Shown here: positions 25,124 to 34,314 of the stretch, one piece after another
Numbering within the stretch: the stretch's first letter is position 1
Layout: the number at the start of each line of letters is the position of its first letter
Source of the DNA: Actinocatenispora rupis
GTDB lineage: Bacteria; Actinomycetota; Actinomycetes; Mycobacteriales; Micromonosporaceae
Length of the DNA stretch: 64,000 nucleotides
Assembly (NCBI RefSeq): GCF_016861975.1
Contig: NZ_BOMB01000008.1
Coordinates: forward strand, 174,152-238,151
Direction of reading: 5' to 3'
Made by a program: the position numbers and the translations under genes
The notes under the pieces: generated by a model
The model's input: the letters and a program-made list of their open reading frames with translations, nothing else
The model's database searches: none
What the model was told of the DNA's origin: nothing

Positions 25124-25896
25124 CCCACCGCCTCCACCACCGCGCGCGGCCGGTCGGAGCCGGCGAGCGCGAGGTCCAGGCCCTCGATCCGCATCCGGTT
25201 CTCCAGGTGTACGCACGCGTCCAGGCACGCCAGCGCCGGGTACGCGACCGCGTCCACGACCACCCACGGCAGCGCCGACAGCAGGTCCGACTCGTACGAC
25301 GACAGCAGCAGGACCCCCGCGTACCCGACGGCGAGGCGGATCGCGAGCCAGCCGACATAGCCCAGCAGCCGGATCCCGGCCACCCGCCCCGAGCCCCGGA
25401 ACACCAGCCGGAACGGTCGGGTCACGGCCGACGCGCCCGCCCGGTCGGCGACGATCACCGGGACGACCAGTCCGGTCACGGCGTACAGGAACAGCCAGGG
25501 CAGGCCGCACAGCAGCGCGGCGACCGTGGCGCACGGCCCCAGCACCGCAGCGGCGAGCAGTACGCCGAACCAGCGGCGCCCCGGCGCGGTCAGCAACGTA
25601 CGACGGCCGGCCGGTTCGCCGAGCAGGGCACGGACCGCGCCCACCGAGGCCGGCGCGGCGAGTACGGCGAGCACCGTGCTCTCGGTGCCGAGCCACACGG
25701 CCAGCCACACCCACCACGCGGGACGCAGCGGCCCACCCGGCGTCGCGGCACTCAGGGCGACCGACAGGGCCTGCTGCGCGGCGGCGAGTACCAGACCGAG
25801 GAGCAGCAACGGCAGGCCGCAGCGGCGCAGCAGCACGACCGACGCGTCGAGCAGCTCGCCGACCGTCGCCGGCCGCATCGGCAGCACCTGCACCAC
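25120..25896 (-). CDS. multi-pass membrane protein of the MoxR operon
   Basis: About 258 residues with four or five hydrophobic segments (LPLLLLGLVLAAAQQALSVAL; WWVWLAVWLGTESTVLAVLA; WFGVLLAAAVLGPCATVAAL; LFLYAVTGLVVPVIVADRAG). The PVIVADRAG-ARPFRLV pattern is that of glycerophosphodiester-phosphodiesterase-membrane-domain-like/DUF7544-type proteins. Starts GTG 25896 or 25893 are possible. First gene of a five-gene chain in which nearly every junction overlaps, so it should be one mRNA. Function unknown. Confidence 0.78.
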   Translation of the reverse strand: MVQVLPMRPATVGELLDASVVLLRRCGLPLLLLGLVLAAAQQALSVALSAATPGGPLRPAWWVWLAVWLGTESTVLAVLAAPASVGAVRALLGEPAGRRTLLTAPGRRWFGVLLAAAVLGPCATVAALLCGLPWLFLYAVTGLVVPVIVADRAGASAVTRPFRLVFRGSGRVAGIRLLGYVGWLAIRLAVGYAGVLLLSSYESDLLSALPWVVVDAVAYPALACLDACVHLENRMRIEGLDLALAGSDRPRAVVEAVG

Positions 25897-25962
25897 TCAC
25901 TCTCCCGGGGGGCGTTCCGCGCCATCCTGGCACGCATCCGCATCCCCGGAACGACCGCGGCG

Positions 25963-26631
25963 CTATCCGGTCGGCAGGAAGCGGAGGAACCGGGCGGCCT
26001 CGGTCGCGGCCCGGTCCGGGTCGCCCGCGGCGATCGCGTCGACCAGCCCGGTGTGGCTCAGGTACCCCTCGGGCCGGACGGTCTCACCGACGCACGTGTG
26101 CAGGATGTCGCGCAGCTGCACCCCGAAGTCCGCGTACAGCTCGGCGAGGACGCGGTTGTGCGCGCACTCGGCGACGGTGTGGTGGAACCGCGCGTCGGTC
26201 TCCACGAACACGTCCGCGTCCTGCGCGTCCCACGCCTCGTCCCGGGCGCGCAGCGCCGCCCGCAACACCACCAGGTCCTCCTCGGTACGCCGGAGCGCGG
26301 CGAGCCGGGCGGCCTCCACCTCGAACGCCCGGCGTACCTCCATGAGGTCGCGGAGTTCGGCGTGGGCGAGGCGGCGGCGGACGGCTCCGGCCAGCTCGCT
26401 GTCCGCCCGGACGTACGTGCCGGCGCCCTGGCGGGACTCCAGGAGGCCGAGGTGGGCGAGGGCACGGACCGCCTCGCGCAGCGTGTTGCGGCCGACGCCG
26501 AGCTGGGCGACGAGGTCGGGCTCGGTCGGTATCCGGCTGCCGACCGGCCACTCGCCGCTCGCGATCGCCTCGCGGAGCTGGTCGATGACCGACTCGACCA
26601 GCGGAGTACGGGACGCGTTGCGCAGTGGCAT
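25963..26631 (-). CDS. GntR/FadR-family regulator
   Basis: 222 residues from ATG 26631 (AGGAGG 9 nt upstream). An N-terminal winged helix (about 10-75; RIPTEPDLVAQLGVGRNTLREAVRAL) and FCD ligand domain with metal-binding type residues (ETDARFHHTV, SHTGLVDAI). FadR-type regulators bind acids or metabolites and repress neighbouring genes. It diverges from an MFS transporter over 50 bp containing an 11-bp palindrome, so it probably controls that gene and itself. Confidence 0.9.
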   Translation of the reverse strand: MPLRNASRTPLVESVIDQLREAIASGEWPVGSRIPTEPDLVAQLGVGRNTLREAVRALAHLGLLESRQGAGTYVRADSELAGAVRRRLAHAELRDLMEVRRAFEVEAARLAALRRTEEDLVVLRAALRARDEAWDAQDADVFVETDARFHHTVAECAHNRVLAELYADFGVQLRDILHTCVGETVRPEGYLSHTGLVDAIAAGDPDRAATEAARFLRFLPTG

Positions 26632-26655
26632 TGCCAACAACCTCCTGTCATCCGG

Positions 26656-26666
26656 TCATCCCATGA
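26656..26666. promoter_or_regulatory. candidate GntR operator
   Basis: TCAT-CCC-ATGA is a perfect inverted repeat in the 50-bp divergent region; a further TCAT lies at 26648-26651. It overlaps the promoter side of the MFS gene (-10 TACAGT at 26670-26675). Confidence 0.5.
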
Positions 26667-26681
26667 ATCTACAGTGGGTCG

Positions 26682-27923
26682 GTGGAACAGACGACCCCCG
26701 CCGGACTCGCCGTCGCCGAGCGCGCCCCCGCCGGCACCACCGACCGGCGCGCCGGCGTCCTCGTCCTCGTCGGCATCCTGCTCGTCGCGCTCAACCTGCG
26801 GCCCGCGATCACCAGCGTCGGCGCCCTGCTCGGTGAGGTACAGACCGGCCTGTCCATGTCCGGTACGGTCGCCGGGCTGCTCACCACGCTGCCGGCCCTG
26901 TGCTTCGGCGCGTTCTCCGCGCTGACCCCGCGGCTGTCCCGGCGCTTCGGCGCACACCGGGTACTCCTCGCCGCCATGGCCGCCCTCGTCGTCGGCCTCG
27001 CCGTACGGCCGCTCGCCCCGTCCACGCCGGTGTTCATCCTGGTCAGCGTGCTGGGGCTGGCCGGGATCGCGGCCGGCAACGTGACCCTGCCGGTCCTCGT
27101 CCGCACGCACTTCCCGCGGCGGATCGGCCTGGTCACCGGCCTGTACACGATGGTGCTGAACCTGGGGACGGCGCTGGCCTCCGCGGTCGCCGTACCGGCG
27201 GCGCACGCGACGGGTGGCTGGCGCGGCGGGCTCGCCGTCTGGGCCGCCGTCGCCGTACTCGGGTTCGTGCCGTGGCTGGGTGCGCTGCGCGCCGACCCGA
27301 CGCGTACCGCGGGGGCCGGGGCGACGGTCGCGACCCGGATCCGGCCGGCGCGGACCCGGCTCGGCTGGGCGCTGGCGGTGTACATGGGCACCCAGTCGCT
27401 CCAGGCGTACGTGGTGTTCGGCTGGCTGGCGCGGATCTTCGCGGACGCGGGCTGGTCGGCCGGCGCGGCGGGCCTGCTGGTCTCGCTGGTGACCGCGATC
27501 GGCATGCCGATCGCGCTGCTGCTGCCCGGGCTCGCCAGCCGCGGCCGGGACCAGCGGCCGTACGTGGTGGGCCTGATCGCCTGCTACGTCGTCGGGTACG
27601 TGGGGCTGCTCGTCGCCCCGCACGCCGGCGCGATCCTCTGGGCCGTACTCATCGGCATCGGCGGCGGCGCGTTCCCGCTGGCGCTGCTGATGGTCGGTCT
27701 CCGCTCCCGTACACCGGCAGGCACGTCCGCGATGTCCGGGTTCGTGCAGTCCGTCGGGTACCTGATCGCGGCGCTCGGACCGTTCGCGGTGGGGTTCCTG
27801 CACGACGCGACGCGCGGGTGGACGGTACCGGTCGTGTTCCTGCTGGTCGTCCTGGTGCCACAGCTCGTCGGCGGGCTGATCGCCGGACGTAACCGGTACA
27901 TCGAGGATGAAGCGGCTCGTTGA
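26682..27923 (+). CDS. MFS transporter, CynX/NimT type
   Basis: 413 residues, about 12 transmembrane segments. The first helix carries NLRPAITSVGALL, the signature of the CynX/NimT cyanate/nitroimidazole group; the central loop has RTHFPRRIGLVTGLYTM. Start GTG 26682 lies 6 nt after a TACAGT -10 box and has no ribosome site, so the mRNA is probably leaderless. Exports or imports a small anion or drug; the substrate cannot be deduced. Likely repressed by the divergent GntR protein. Confidence 0.88.
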   Translation: MEQTTPAGLAVAERAPAGTTDRRAGVLVLVGILLVALNLRPAITSVGALLGEVQTGLSMSGTVAGLLTTLPALCFGAFSALTPRLSRRFGAHRVLLAAMAALVVGLAVRPLAPSTPVFILVSVLGLAGIAAGNVTLPVLVRTHFPRRIGLVTGLYTMVLNLGTALASAVAVPAAHATGGWRGGLAVWAAVAVLGFVPWLGALRADPTRTAGAGATVATRIRPARTRLGWALAVYMGTQSLQAYVVFGWLARIFADAGWSAGAAGLLVSLVTAIGMPIALLLPGLASRGRDQRPYVVGLIACYVVGYVGLLVAPHAGAILWAVLIGIGGGAFPLALLMVGLRSRTPAGTSAMSGFVQSVGYLIAALGPFAVGFLHDATRGWTVPVVFLLVVLVPQLVGGLIAGRNRYIEDEAAR

Positions 27924-28027
27924 CGCCCTCCGTTCGGCCGATCCGGCTCGACCCGAACGGGCCGGTCGGCCGTCACGGCGACGGCGGGGTTCGTCCCCGG
28001 TGGGCAGCTGATGAAAACATAGGGGCC

Positions 28028-28138
28028 ATGAGCGATACGCAACGAAGCGCAGCGCGACGGTTCGCGTACGCACCGGGTCCTGGGTCGACGCCGCTCCGCG
28101 GCCGCGCGGTGAGCCGTCCGGGCGAGGCGGTGGCATGA
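28028..28138 (+). CDS. candidate 36-residue upstream ORF of mtrA
   Basis: ATG 28028 (AGGGG upstream) starts a frame (MSDTQRSAARRFAYAPG) whose TGA overlaps the mtrA ATG (ATGA). It begins on a GAAGCGCAGCGCGA repeat-like stretch. It could couple translation of mtrA or be chance; no homology is recognised. The rest of 27924-28027 contains a GGCCGATCC/GGGCCGGTCGGCC hairpin region that may end the MFS mRNA. Confidence 0.3.
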   Translation: MSDTQRSAARRFAYAPGPGSTPLRGRAVSRPGEAVA

Positions 28139-28824
28139 GGGCTCGTGTGTTGGTCGTCGACGACGATCCGGCGCTGGCCGAGATGCTCGGCATCGTGCTG
28201 CGCAGCGAGGGGTTCATGCCCTCGTTCGTGGCCGACGGCGAGCGGGCGCTGGCGGCGTTCCGGGAGACCCGGCCGGACATCGTCCTGCTCGACCTGATGC
28301 TGCCCGGGATGAGCGGCATCGACGTCTGCCGGGCCATCCGGGCGGAGTCGGGCGTGCCGATCGTGATGCTGACGGCCAAGAGCGACACCGTCGACGTCGT
28401 ACTCGGGCTGGAGTCCGGGGCGGACGACTACGTCGTGAAGCCCTTCAAACCCAAGGAACTCGTCGCCCGGATGCGGGCCCGGCTGCGCCGCGGCGAGGAC
28501 ACCGCGCCGGAGCTGCTGACCATCGGCCCGCCCGGCCGGCAGATCACCATCGACGTACCGGCGCACACGGCGACGCGGAACGGCGCCGAGGTGAAGCTGA
28601 CGCCGCTGGAGTTCGACCTGCTGGTCGCGCTGGCACGGAAGCCGCGCCAGGTCTTCACCCGGGAGGTACTCCTCGAACAGGTGTGGGGTTACCGCCACGC
28701 GGCGGACACCCGGCTGGTGAACGTGCACGTCCAGCGGCTGCGCGCCAAGATTGAGCCGGACCCGGAGCGGCCGGAGATCATCCTGACCGTGCGCGGGGTC
28801 GGCTACAAGGCAGGTACGGGATAG
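28135..28824 (+). CDS. mtrA: response regulator MtrA
   Basis: 229 residues. Receiver domain with DDDP acidic pocket, phospho-acceptor Asp53 (LLDLMLPG) and Lys in VKPFKPKEL; OmpR-type winged helix with recognition helix ADTRLVNVHVQRLRAKIE. MtrA controls cell-wall, septation and developmental genes in actinobacteria. GAGGCGG precedes the ATG. It starts the conserved mtrA-mtrB-lpqB unit; 5 nt separate it from mtrB. Confidence 0.97.
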   Translation: MRARVLVVDDDPALAEMLGIVLRSEGFMPSFVADGERALAAFRETRPDIVLLDLMLPGMSGIDVCRAIRAESGVPIVMLTAKSDTVDVVLGLESGADDYVVKPFKPKELVARMRARLRRGEDTAPELLTIGPPGRQITIDVPAHTATRNGAEVKLTPLEFDLLVALARKPRQVFTREVLLEQVWGYRHAADTRLVNVHVQRLRAKIEPDPERPEIILTVRGVGYKAGTG

Positions 28825-28829
28825 GCACG

Positions 28830-30524
28830 ATGCGCGCCACGGTCGACGCCGCCGTCCGGTGGATCCGCCGGACGGCACGGCGCCTCGCCCCCGGGGTGAT
28901 GCGCCGGCTCCGTCGTGCGTTCGGACCGTGGCGGCGCTCGCTCAACCTGCGCGTCGTGTCGATCACCCTGCTGGTGTCGTCGCTGCTCGTCGCCGCCTTC
29001 GGCTACTTCGTGGCCAAGCAGATCACCGCCGGCCTGCTGGTCGCCAAGCGCGAGGCCGCGATCCGGCAGGTGTCGAACGGGGCGAACACCGTCGAGCAGC
29101 AGCTCTCCACGCTGTCCGGGCCGCAGGACCCGGAGCTGGGCCGGAACGTACGCGACGTGGTGGTGAGCCTGTACAACGAGGCGACCCGCGCCGGCACGTA
29201 CGAGGTGAAGCTGGTGCCGGACGCGCAGCTCGACACCGCGCCGTACGGCGGGCCGGCGGATCCGGCGTCGATCAAGGTGCCGCCGGCGCTGCGCGACGTG
29301 GTCAGCCGGCAGGGCACGCTGGCGTACCAGTTCACGACGGCGAACCCGGGCGGCGGCGCGCTCAAGCCGTACCTGGCGGTCGGGGTGCACGTGGACGTCG
29401 GCTGGGGCGTCTTCGACCTCTACTACCTGTTCCCGCTGGACGACGAGGTGTCCGCGGCCAACCTGATCCGTACCACGATGATCGTGGCCGGGGTGGCGCT
29501 GGTACTGCTGCTGGCGCTGATGGCGGCGATCGTGACGCGGATGGTCGTGACGCCGGTCCGCGCGGCGGCGCGGACCGCGCAACGGCTGTCCGCGGGCCTG
29601 CTGCACGAACGGATGGAGGTGCACGGCGAGGACGATCTCGCCCGGCTCGCCGCCTCGTTCAACCAGATGGCGAGCAACCTGCAGACCCAGATCGTCCGGC
29701 TGGAGGAGCTGTCCCGGCTGCAACGCCGCTTCACCTCGGACGTCTCGCACGAGCTGCGCACGCCGCTGACCACGGTCCGGATGGCCGCCGACATGCTGTA
29801 CGCGGGGCGTGACGACTTCCCGCCCACCGCGGCCCGCTCCGCCGAACTGCTCGCCGACGAGCTGGACCGGTTCGAGGCGCTGCTCACCGACCTGCTGGAG
29901 ATCAGCCGGTTCGACGCCGGTTTCGCCGTACTCGACGCCGAAGCCGTCGACCTGGTACCGATCGTGCAGCGTGCAGTGGACGGCTTCGCGGTCCTCGCCG
30001 AACGGCTGCGCTGCCCGGTGCACCTGATGCTGCCGGACGGCCCGGTCATCGCCGAGGTCGACCCGCGCCGGGTCGAACGGGTGCTGCGCAACCTGATCGG
30101 CAACGCCATCGAGCACGGCGAGCACCGCCCCGTCGAGGTACGGCTGGCGGCCGACGACCGCGCCGTCGCCCTCGCCGTACGCGATCACGGGATCGGGCTG
30201 CGGTCGGGCGAGGAGAAGCTGGTGTTCAACCGGTTCTGGCGGGCGGACCCGTCACGCGCCCGGCAGACCGGCGGTACGGGGCTGGGCCTGTCGATCAGCC
30301 TGGAGGACGCCCGGCTGCACGGCGGCTGGCTGGAGGCGTGGGGCGCGCCGGGCCAGGGTTCGCAGTTCCGGCTGACGGTGCCGGCGCGGGCCGGCGACCG
30401 GATCGTGTCCTCGCCGCTCCCGCTGGTACCGCCGGACGCGGACGTGCTGCCGTCCGGTCCGCTCGCGCTGCCGCCCGGACCGACCCGGGCGAACGCCGGC
30501 GCGCCGGGAGGTACCGATGACTGA
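28830..30524 (+). CDS. mtrB: sensor histidine kinase MtrB
   Basis: 564 residues. Two membrane segments (VVSITLLVSSLLVAAFGYFV near 45-65 and MIVAGVALVLLLALMAAIV near 215-235) enclose an extracellular sensor of about 150 residues. HAMP domain, then H-box with His307 (SDVSHELRTPLT), N box (NLIGNAIEHGE) and G2 box (GTGLGLS). It phosphorylates MtrA, and LpqB modulates its sensing. Stop overlaps lpqB by 8 nt. Confidence 0.96.
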   Translation: MRATVDAAVRWIRRTARRLAPGVMRRLRRAFGPWRRSLNLRVVSITLLVSSLLVAAFGYFVAKQITAGLLVAKREAAIRQVSNGANTVEQQLSTLSGPQDPELGRNVRDVVVSLYNEATRAGTYEVKLVPDAQLDTAPYGGPADPASIKVPPALRDVVSRQGTLAYQFTTANPGGGALKPYLAVGVHVDVGWGVFDLYYLFPLDDEVSAANLIRTTMIVAGVALVLLLALMAAIVTRMVVTPVRAAARTAQRLSAGLLHERMEVHGEDDLARLAASFNQMASNLQTQIVRLEELSRLQRRFTSDVSHELRTPLTTVRMAADMLYAGRDDFPPTAARSAELLADELDRFEALLTDLLEISRFDAGFAVLDAEAVDLVPIVQRAVDGFAVLAERLRCPVHLMLPDGPVIAEVDPRRVERVLRNLIGNAIEHGEHRPVEVRLAADDRAVALAVRDHGIGLRSGEEKLVFNRFWRADPSRARQTGGTGLGLSISLEDARLHGGWLEAWGAPGQGSQFRLTVPARAGDRIVSSPLPLVPPDADVLPSGPLALPPGPTRANAGAPGGTDD

Positions 30525-32397
30525 GCGCCGCCGCGTACGGCGGGGTCTGCTGGCGGTCGGTGCGGCGGTGTTGCTGGCGCTGGCCGGCTGCGGGGTGCCC
30601 GACTCGGGGCCGCCGGTGGTGGTGTCGACGGCGCCGGTGACCGGGTCGCAGGGCGGCGACGAGAGCAACCAGCGGCCCGCCGACCTGCCCACGCCGGAGA
30701 CCGCCACGAACCCCAGCGACCTGGTGCAGCTGTTCTACCGGGCGGCCGGCGCCGACCCGAACCAGGTGCAGAGCACCGTGTCCGCGTTCTTCACGTCCGA
30801 CGTGGCGCGTACCTGGCGGCCCGACCCGGCGGGGCTCACCGTCGTCCGGATCACCAGCTACACGGTCACCGACCAGTCGAAGGACAAGGACGGCCAGGAG
30901 AGGGCGACGGTCCGCGCCCGCGGCCAGCTCGTCGGCGTACTCGGGGACCGCGGGATCATGCAGTCGCCGCCGCTCGGCCGGTCCCGGTCGTACCAGCAGT
31001 TGTTCCACCTGGTGCGGGTGCCGGTGCCGAACGGGACGACGAAGGAGTGGCTGATCACGAACCCGCCGTCGGAGACGCTGATGTCGACCGAGGCGATGTC
31101 CACCGAGTACAACGCCACCATCCTGTACTTCGCGAGTCCGGACCACCGGTCGCTCGTGCCCGACCTGCGGTACATGTCGGTCGGGGTGCTCGCGCCGAAG
31201 CAGCGCACCATCCTGGTCGACTGGCTGCTCGCCGGCCCGTCGCCGTGGCTCGGCCAGGCCGCCGTCAACGACATCCCGGACGGGACGAAGCGCCGCGGGA
31301 ACGTCGTCGCCAGCGGTACCAACGTGGTCGTGGTCGACCTGTCCAGCGACGCCGCGGCCGCGCCGCACACCGACATGCTGGCCGCGCAGCTCGCCTGGTC
31401 GCTACGGATGCAGGCGCCGCGGCTGCAACTGCGGGTGGAGGGCCGCGCCGTCCACATCCCCGGGGTGCGCGGCACCACCTTCGACGCCAGCACCTGGCAC
31501 GGCTACAACATGTCCACGATCGGCGCCGGCTCCACCGGGTACTACGTGTCCGGCGGCCGGATCGTGCCCGCCACCAGCAACGAGTCGCTGCCGGCGGTGC
31601 TGTCCGGTTCGCTCGCCGGCGAGCTGAACAGCGACGTGCAGCGCGCCGCCCTGTCCGTCGACGGTTCCACCGCCCTCCTGGTACGTGCCGCGTCGGACGG
31701 CGGGTCGGAGGTGTGGCTCGGCCGCGCCGGCGGCGAGAACCGCGGCGGCGTCGTGTACACGCCGGTCACCGGGCTCGGCGCGCACGGCATCGGTACGCCG
31801 AGCCTGCTGCCCGGGTCGGCCACCGCCCTCGTACCGGTGCGCGGCTCGCTCCGGTCGGTCGGCTCGGACGGCGCCGCGCACGCCGTCACGTACTCGGAAC
31901 CGCCCCCGGGCGGGAACGTCACCGCCGTCTCCGTCGCGCCCGACGGCTGCCGCGTCGCCCTCGTCGCCGACGGCCACCTGTACGTCGCCCCGCTGCTCAC
32001 CGGCCCCGGCGCGGGTCGTCTCACGATCGGCCGGCTACGCCCCCTCGCGAGTACGTTCACGCAGCTCACCGAGGTCACCTGGACGCAGGAGGACGAGGTC
32101 GCGTTCGGCGGTCGCGGCACGGTCAGCGAGGACGGCCCGCTGTCCGGCGGCCCGCGTGGCGGGGTCTGGCAGTTCAGCGTCGACGACGTGTCGTCCGACC
32201 TGCTGACCGGGTCGGCCGGTGACGCGGTACCCGACCAGCTCGCCTCCGCCACCAGCGACCCGTCCAAGGGCGGTGCGCACGGCACGATCCTGCTCGCCGC
32301 GTCCGGCCGGATCGCCCAGATCACCGGCAACGAGGTCGGCCCGCCCGGCGGCGCCACCCGTTCCCCGCACGGCAGTTCGCCCTTCTTCCCCAGCTGA
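30517..32397 (+). CDS. lpqB: lipoprotein LpqB
   Basis: 626 residues, ATG 30517 with GGGAGG 5 nt upstream. Signal with lipobox LALAG-Cys, then a GerMN domain (about 170-300; TILVDWLLAGPSPWLGQAAV) and a C-terminal beta-propeller (about 330-610). LpqB sits on the outer membrane face and modulates MtrAB signalling, thus cell envelope, motility and antibiotic susceptibility. Conserved third gene of the operon. Confidence 0.95.
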   Translation: MTERRRVRRGLLAVGAAVLLALAGCGVPDSGPPVVVSTAPVTGSQGGDESNQRPADLPTPETATNPSDLVQLFYRAAGADPNQVQSTVSAFFTSDVARTWRPDPAGLTVVRITSYTVTDQSKDKDGQERATVRARGQLVGVLGDRGIMQSPPLGRSRSYQQLFHLVRVPVPNGTTKEWLITNPPSETLMSTEAMSTEYNATILYFASPDHRSLVPDLRYMSVGVLAPKQRTILVDWLLAGPSPWLGQAAVNDIPDGTKRRGNVVASGTNVVVVDLSSDAAAAPHTDMLAAQLAWSLRMQAPRLQLRVEGRAVHIPGVRGTTFDASTWHGYNMSTIGAGSTGYYVSGGRIVPATSNESLPAVLSGSLAGELNSDVQRAALSVDGSTALLVRAASDGGSEVWLGRAGGENRGGVVYTPVTGLGAHGIGTPSLLPGSATALVPVRGSLRSVGSDGAAHAVTYSEPPPGGNVTAVSVAPDGCRVALVADGHLYVAPLLTGPGAGRLTIGRLRPLASTFTQLTEVTWTQEDEVAFGGRGTVSEDGPLSGGPRGGVWQFSVDDVSSDLLTGSAGDAVPDQLASATSDPSKGGAHGTILLAASGRIAQITGNEVGPPGGATRSPHGSSPFFPS

Positions 32398-32492
32398 CCC
32401 GCGCCCGCCCGGGTGCCGGCGTCCGTCCGCCCTGGCTCCGCGGCCGCGTCGCGCCGCGCTCTGCCCTGGGGTCGGGGCCGGTCCGGGCTGGT

Positions 32493-32546
32493 GTCCTTAG
32501 CGCGCTTCCGCTTGGGGCGCGGCCTGTCCCTAGCGCGCTTTCGCTT
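32493..32546. repeat. 33-bp-spaced direct repeat after lpqB
   Basis: GTCCTTAGCGCGCTTCCGCTT (32493-32513; first 20 bases shown count as one unit) and its near copy at 32526-32546 (two differences) are 33 bp apart. They precede two DnaA-box-like sites with the same GTCC start. Confidence 0.6.
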
Positions 32547-32556
32547 GTACGGCAAC

Positions 32557-32578
32557 CTGTCCACAGGCGTTGTCCACA
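32557..32578 (+). promoter_or_regulatory. two tandem DnaA-box-like sites
   Basis: CTGTCCACA (32557-32565) and TTGTCCACA (32570-32578) match the actinobacterial DnaA box; the second is a consensus copy. They are 13 bp apart in the same direction, 51 bp upstream of comFC. A pair outside oriC could titrate DnaA or link comFC/lpqB expression to replication. Confidence 0.55.
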
Positions 32579-32628
32579 GGCACGCCGGTACGGTGGCCGT
32601 CGCCGTACCGGCCCGGCAGGGTGGTGGC

Positions 32629-33354
32629 ATGTCCGTCCTCGCCGACGTCCTCGACCTCGTGTTCCCCGCCGACTGCCCCGGGTGCGGTTCGTCCGGCCCG
32701 GCGCGTCCGCTGTGCCCACCGTGCGCGCTCGCCCTCGGCGGCGCCCGGCCCTTCCCGACCGTCCCCGACCCGCCCCCGCCCGACCTGCCCCCCTGCGCCA
32801 CCCTCGGCCGGTACGAGGGAGTGCTGCGCGAGCTGGTGCTGGCGTACAAGGAGCGGGGGCGGATCGGGTTGGCCGGGCCGCTCGGTCGCCGGCTGGGTGA
32901 CGTGGTCGCCGCGACCGTCCCCGCCCACCTCTCCATACTCCTGGTGCCCGTGCCGGCGACCCCGCGCGCCGTCCGGGCCCGGCACGGCGACCATGTGCTG
33001 CGGCTCGCCCGGCACGCGGCCCGCTCGCTCCGGCGTACGGGGCGGGTGGCCGTGGTGCACCGCGCGGTCCGCGCCGTCGGGTCGCTGCCCGACTCGACCG
33101 AGCTGTCCGCGGCGGGGCGGCTCAGGCGCGCCCGCGACGCGTTCCGTCCCGCACCGGTCGGCCTGGCCCGGCTGGCCGCGGCGTCCCGTCCGGCCCGGGC
33201 GGGCCCCGTCGTCCTGGTCGACGACATCGTCACCACCGGCGCGACGCTCGCCGCGACGGCCCGAGTCCTGCACACCGCCGGGGTACCGGTCGGCGCGGCC
33301 GTGGTGCTCGCCGCGACCCGTCGCCGACGTACCGGTCTACCTGCCGGTGAGTAA
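32629..33354 (+). CDS. comFC: ComFC-family phosphoribosyltransferase-like protein
   Basis: 241 residues. An N-terminal Cys cluster (CPGCGSSGPARPLCPPC) would bind zinc, followed by a type I phosphoribosyltransferase fold with the PRPP loop VVLVDDIVTTGATLAA. ComFC/GntX proteins act in DNA uptake or repair contexts; the reaction is unproven. AGGGTGG precedes ATG 32629. Conserved between lpqB and hpf in actinobacteria. Confidence 0.88.
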   Translation: MSVLADVLDLVFPADCPGCGSSGPARPLCPPCALALGGARPFPTVPDPPPPDLPPCATLGRYEGVLRELVLAYKERGRIGLAGPLGRRLGDVVAATVPAHLSILLVPVPATPRAVRARHGDHVLRLARHAARSLRRTGRVAVVHRAVRAVGSLPDSTELSAAGRLRRARDAFRPAPVGLARLAAASRPARAGPVVLVDDIVTTGATLAATARVLHTAGVPVGAAVVLAATRRRRTGLPAGE

Positions 33355-33419
33355 GCGACCATCCGGTAGATCCCAGGCTGTTGCCAGGCAGGATCCAGCC
33401 GCTCGGCATACGGTGTTGG

Positions 33420-33448
33420 CCTCCGTCGGACAGCCAGTCCGTCGGAGG
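33420..33448 (+). terminator. hairpin after comFC
   Basis: CCTCCGTCGGA (33420-33430) and TCCGTCGGAGG (33438-33448) pair with one mismatch. It lies in the 333-bp gap before hpf; the remainder of the gap shows no gene and probably holds the hpf promoter. Confidence 0.55.
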
Positions 33449-33687
33449 ACCCCGAGTTGGTCCCCAGACCCCGGATGACCTCGGATTCCTCGTGAACAGA
33501 GGTATGCCGGGAGGGGTACGAGGGGCTAGCGTCGGGTGCACGGACGGTTTTCCCGTACGAGGGCAGGGAGGTTCCACCGAAGTCGATGACCGGTCGGGAC
33601 GCACAGGGGGCTGAGGTCGCCGGCCGGGGTGCGGATCGCGACACCGGATCCGCGGAAACCCAAGATCAAGACCGTGGGAGGTCAGGC

Positions 33688-34314
33688 GTGGATGTAGTCG
33701 TCAAGGGCCGGAACCTGGAGGTGCCCGACCACTTCCGCCAGTTCGTCACCGAGAAGATGCAGAAGGTCGAGCGCTACGACCAGAAGCTCTTCGAGGTCGA
33801 CGTCGAGTTGTCCCACGAGCGCAACAGGCGCCAGTCCGAGCGGTGCCAACGCGTTGAGATCACGTGCCGGTCCCGGGGCCCGGCAGTGCGTGCGGAGGCA
33901 TGCGCGAAGGACTTCTACACCGCGGTCGACGCGGCCCTGGCCAAGCTTGAGGGCCGGTTGCGCAAGGTCGCGGACCGGCGGCGGGTGCACCGCGGCCGGC
34001 GTACCCCGGTGTCGGTCGCGTCGGCGACCGCGCCGCTGGTGGACGAGGCCGCGATGGCGGTCGATCAGGGATCGGTGGCCGTGCTCAACCGACCTGCCGA
34101 CACCGACGTCGAGCCGATGATGGAGGAGGGGCCCGGCCGCATCGTCCGGGAGAAGGAGCATCCCGCCGACCCGATGACCGTCGACGACGCCCTCTTCCAG
34201 ATGGAACTGGTGGGGCACGACTTCTACATGTTCATGGACAAGGAGTCCGGCAGGCCCAGCGTGGTCTACCGGCGGAAGGGTTTCGACTACGGCATCCTGC
34301 GTCTCGCGATGTGA
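33688..34314 (+). CDS. hpf: long-form ribosome hibernation promoting factor
   Basis: 208 residues from GTG 33688 with GGGAGG 6 nt upstream; an upstream in-frame ATG (33586) would add a low-complexity extension and is rejected. The N-terminal S30AE domain (DVVVKGRNLEVPDHFRQFV, about 1-105) binds the decoding centre; the C-terminal domain (DPMTVDDALFQMELVGHDFYMFMDKESGRPSVVYRRKG) dimerises 70S ribosomes into 100S. Likely stress or stationary-phase regulated. Conserved location upstream of secA. Confidence 0.95.
   Translation: MDVVVKGRNLEVPDHFRQFVTEKMQKVERYDQKLFEVDVELSHERNRRQSERCQRVEITCRSRGPAVRAEACAKDFYTAVDAALAKLEGRLRKVADRRRVHRGRRTPVSVASATAPLVDEAAMAVDQGSVAVLNRPADTDVEPMMEEGPGRIVREKEHPADPMTVDDALFQMELVGHDFYMFMDKESGRPSVVYRRKGFDYGILRLAM

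Noticed and set aside
33586..33687. Upstream start of hpf at ATG 33586
   Set aside because: The known family begins at (V/M)DVVVKGRN; GTG 33688 has a better ribosome site and the extension is low-complexity.
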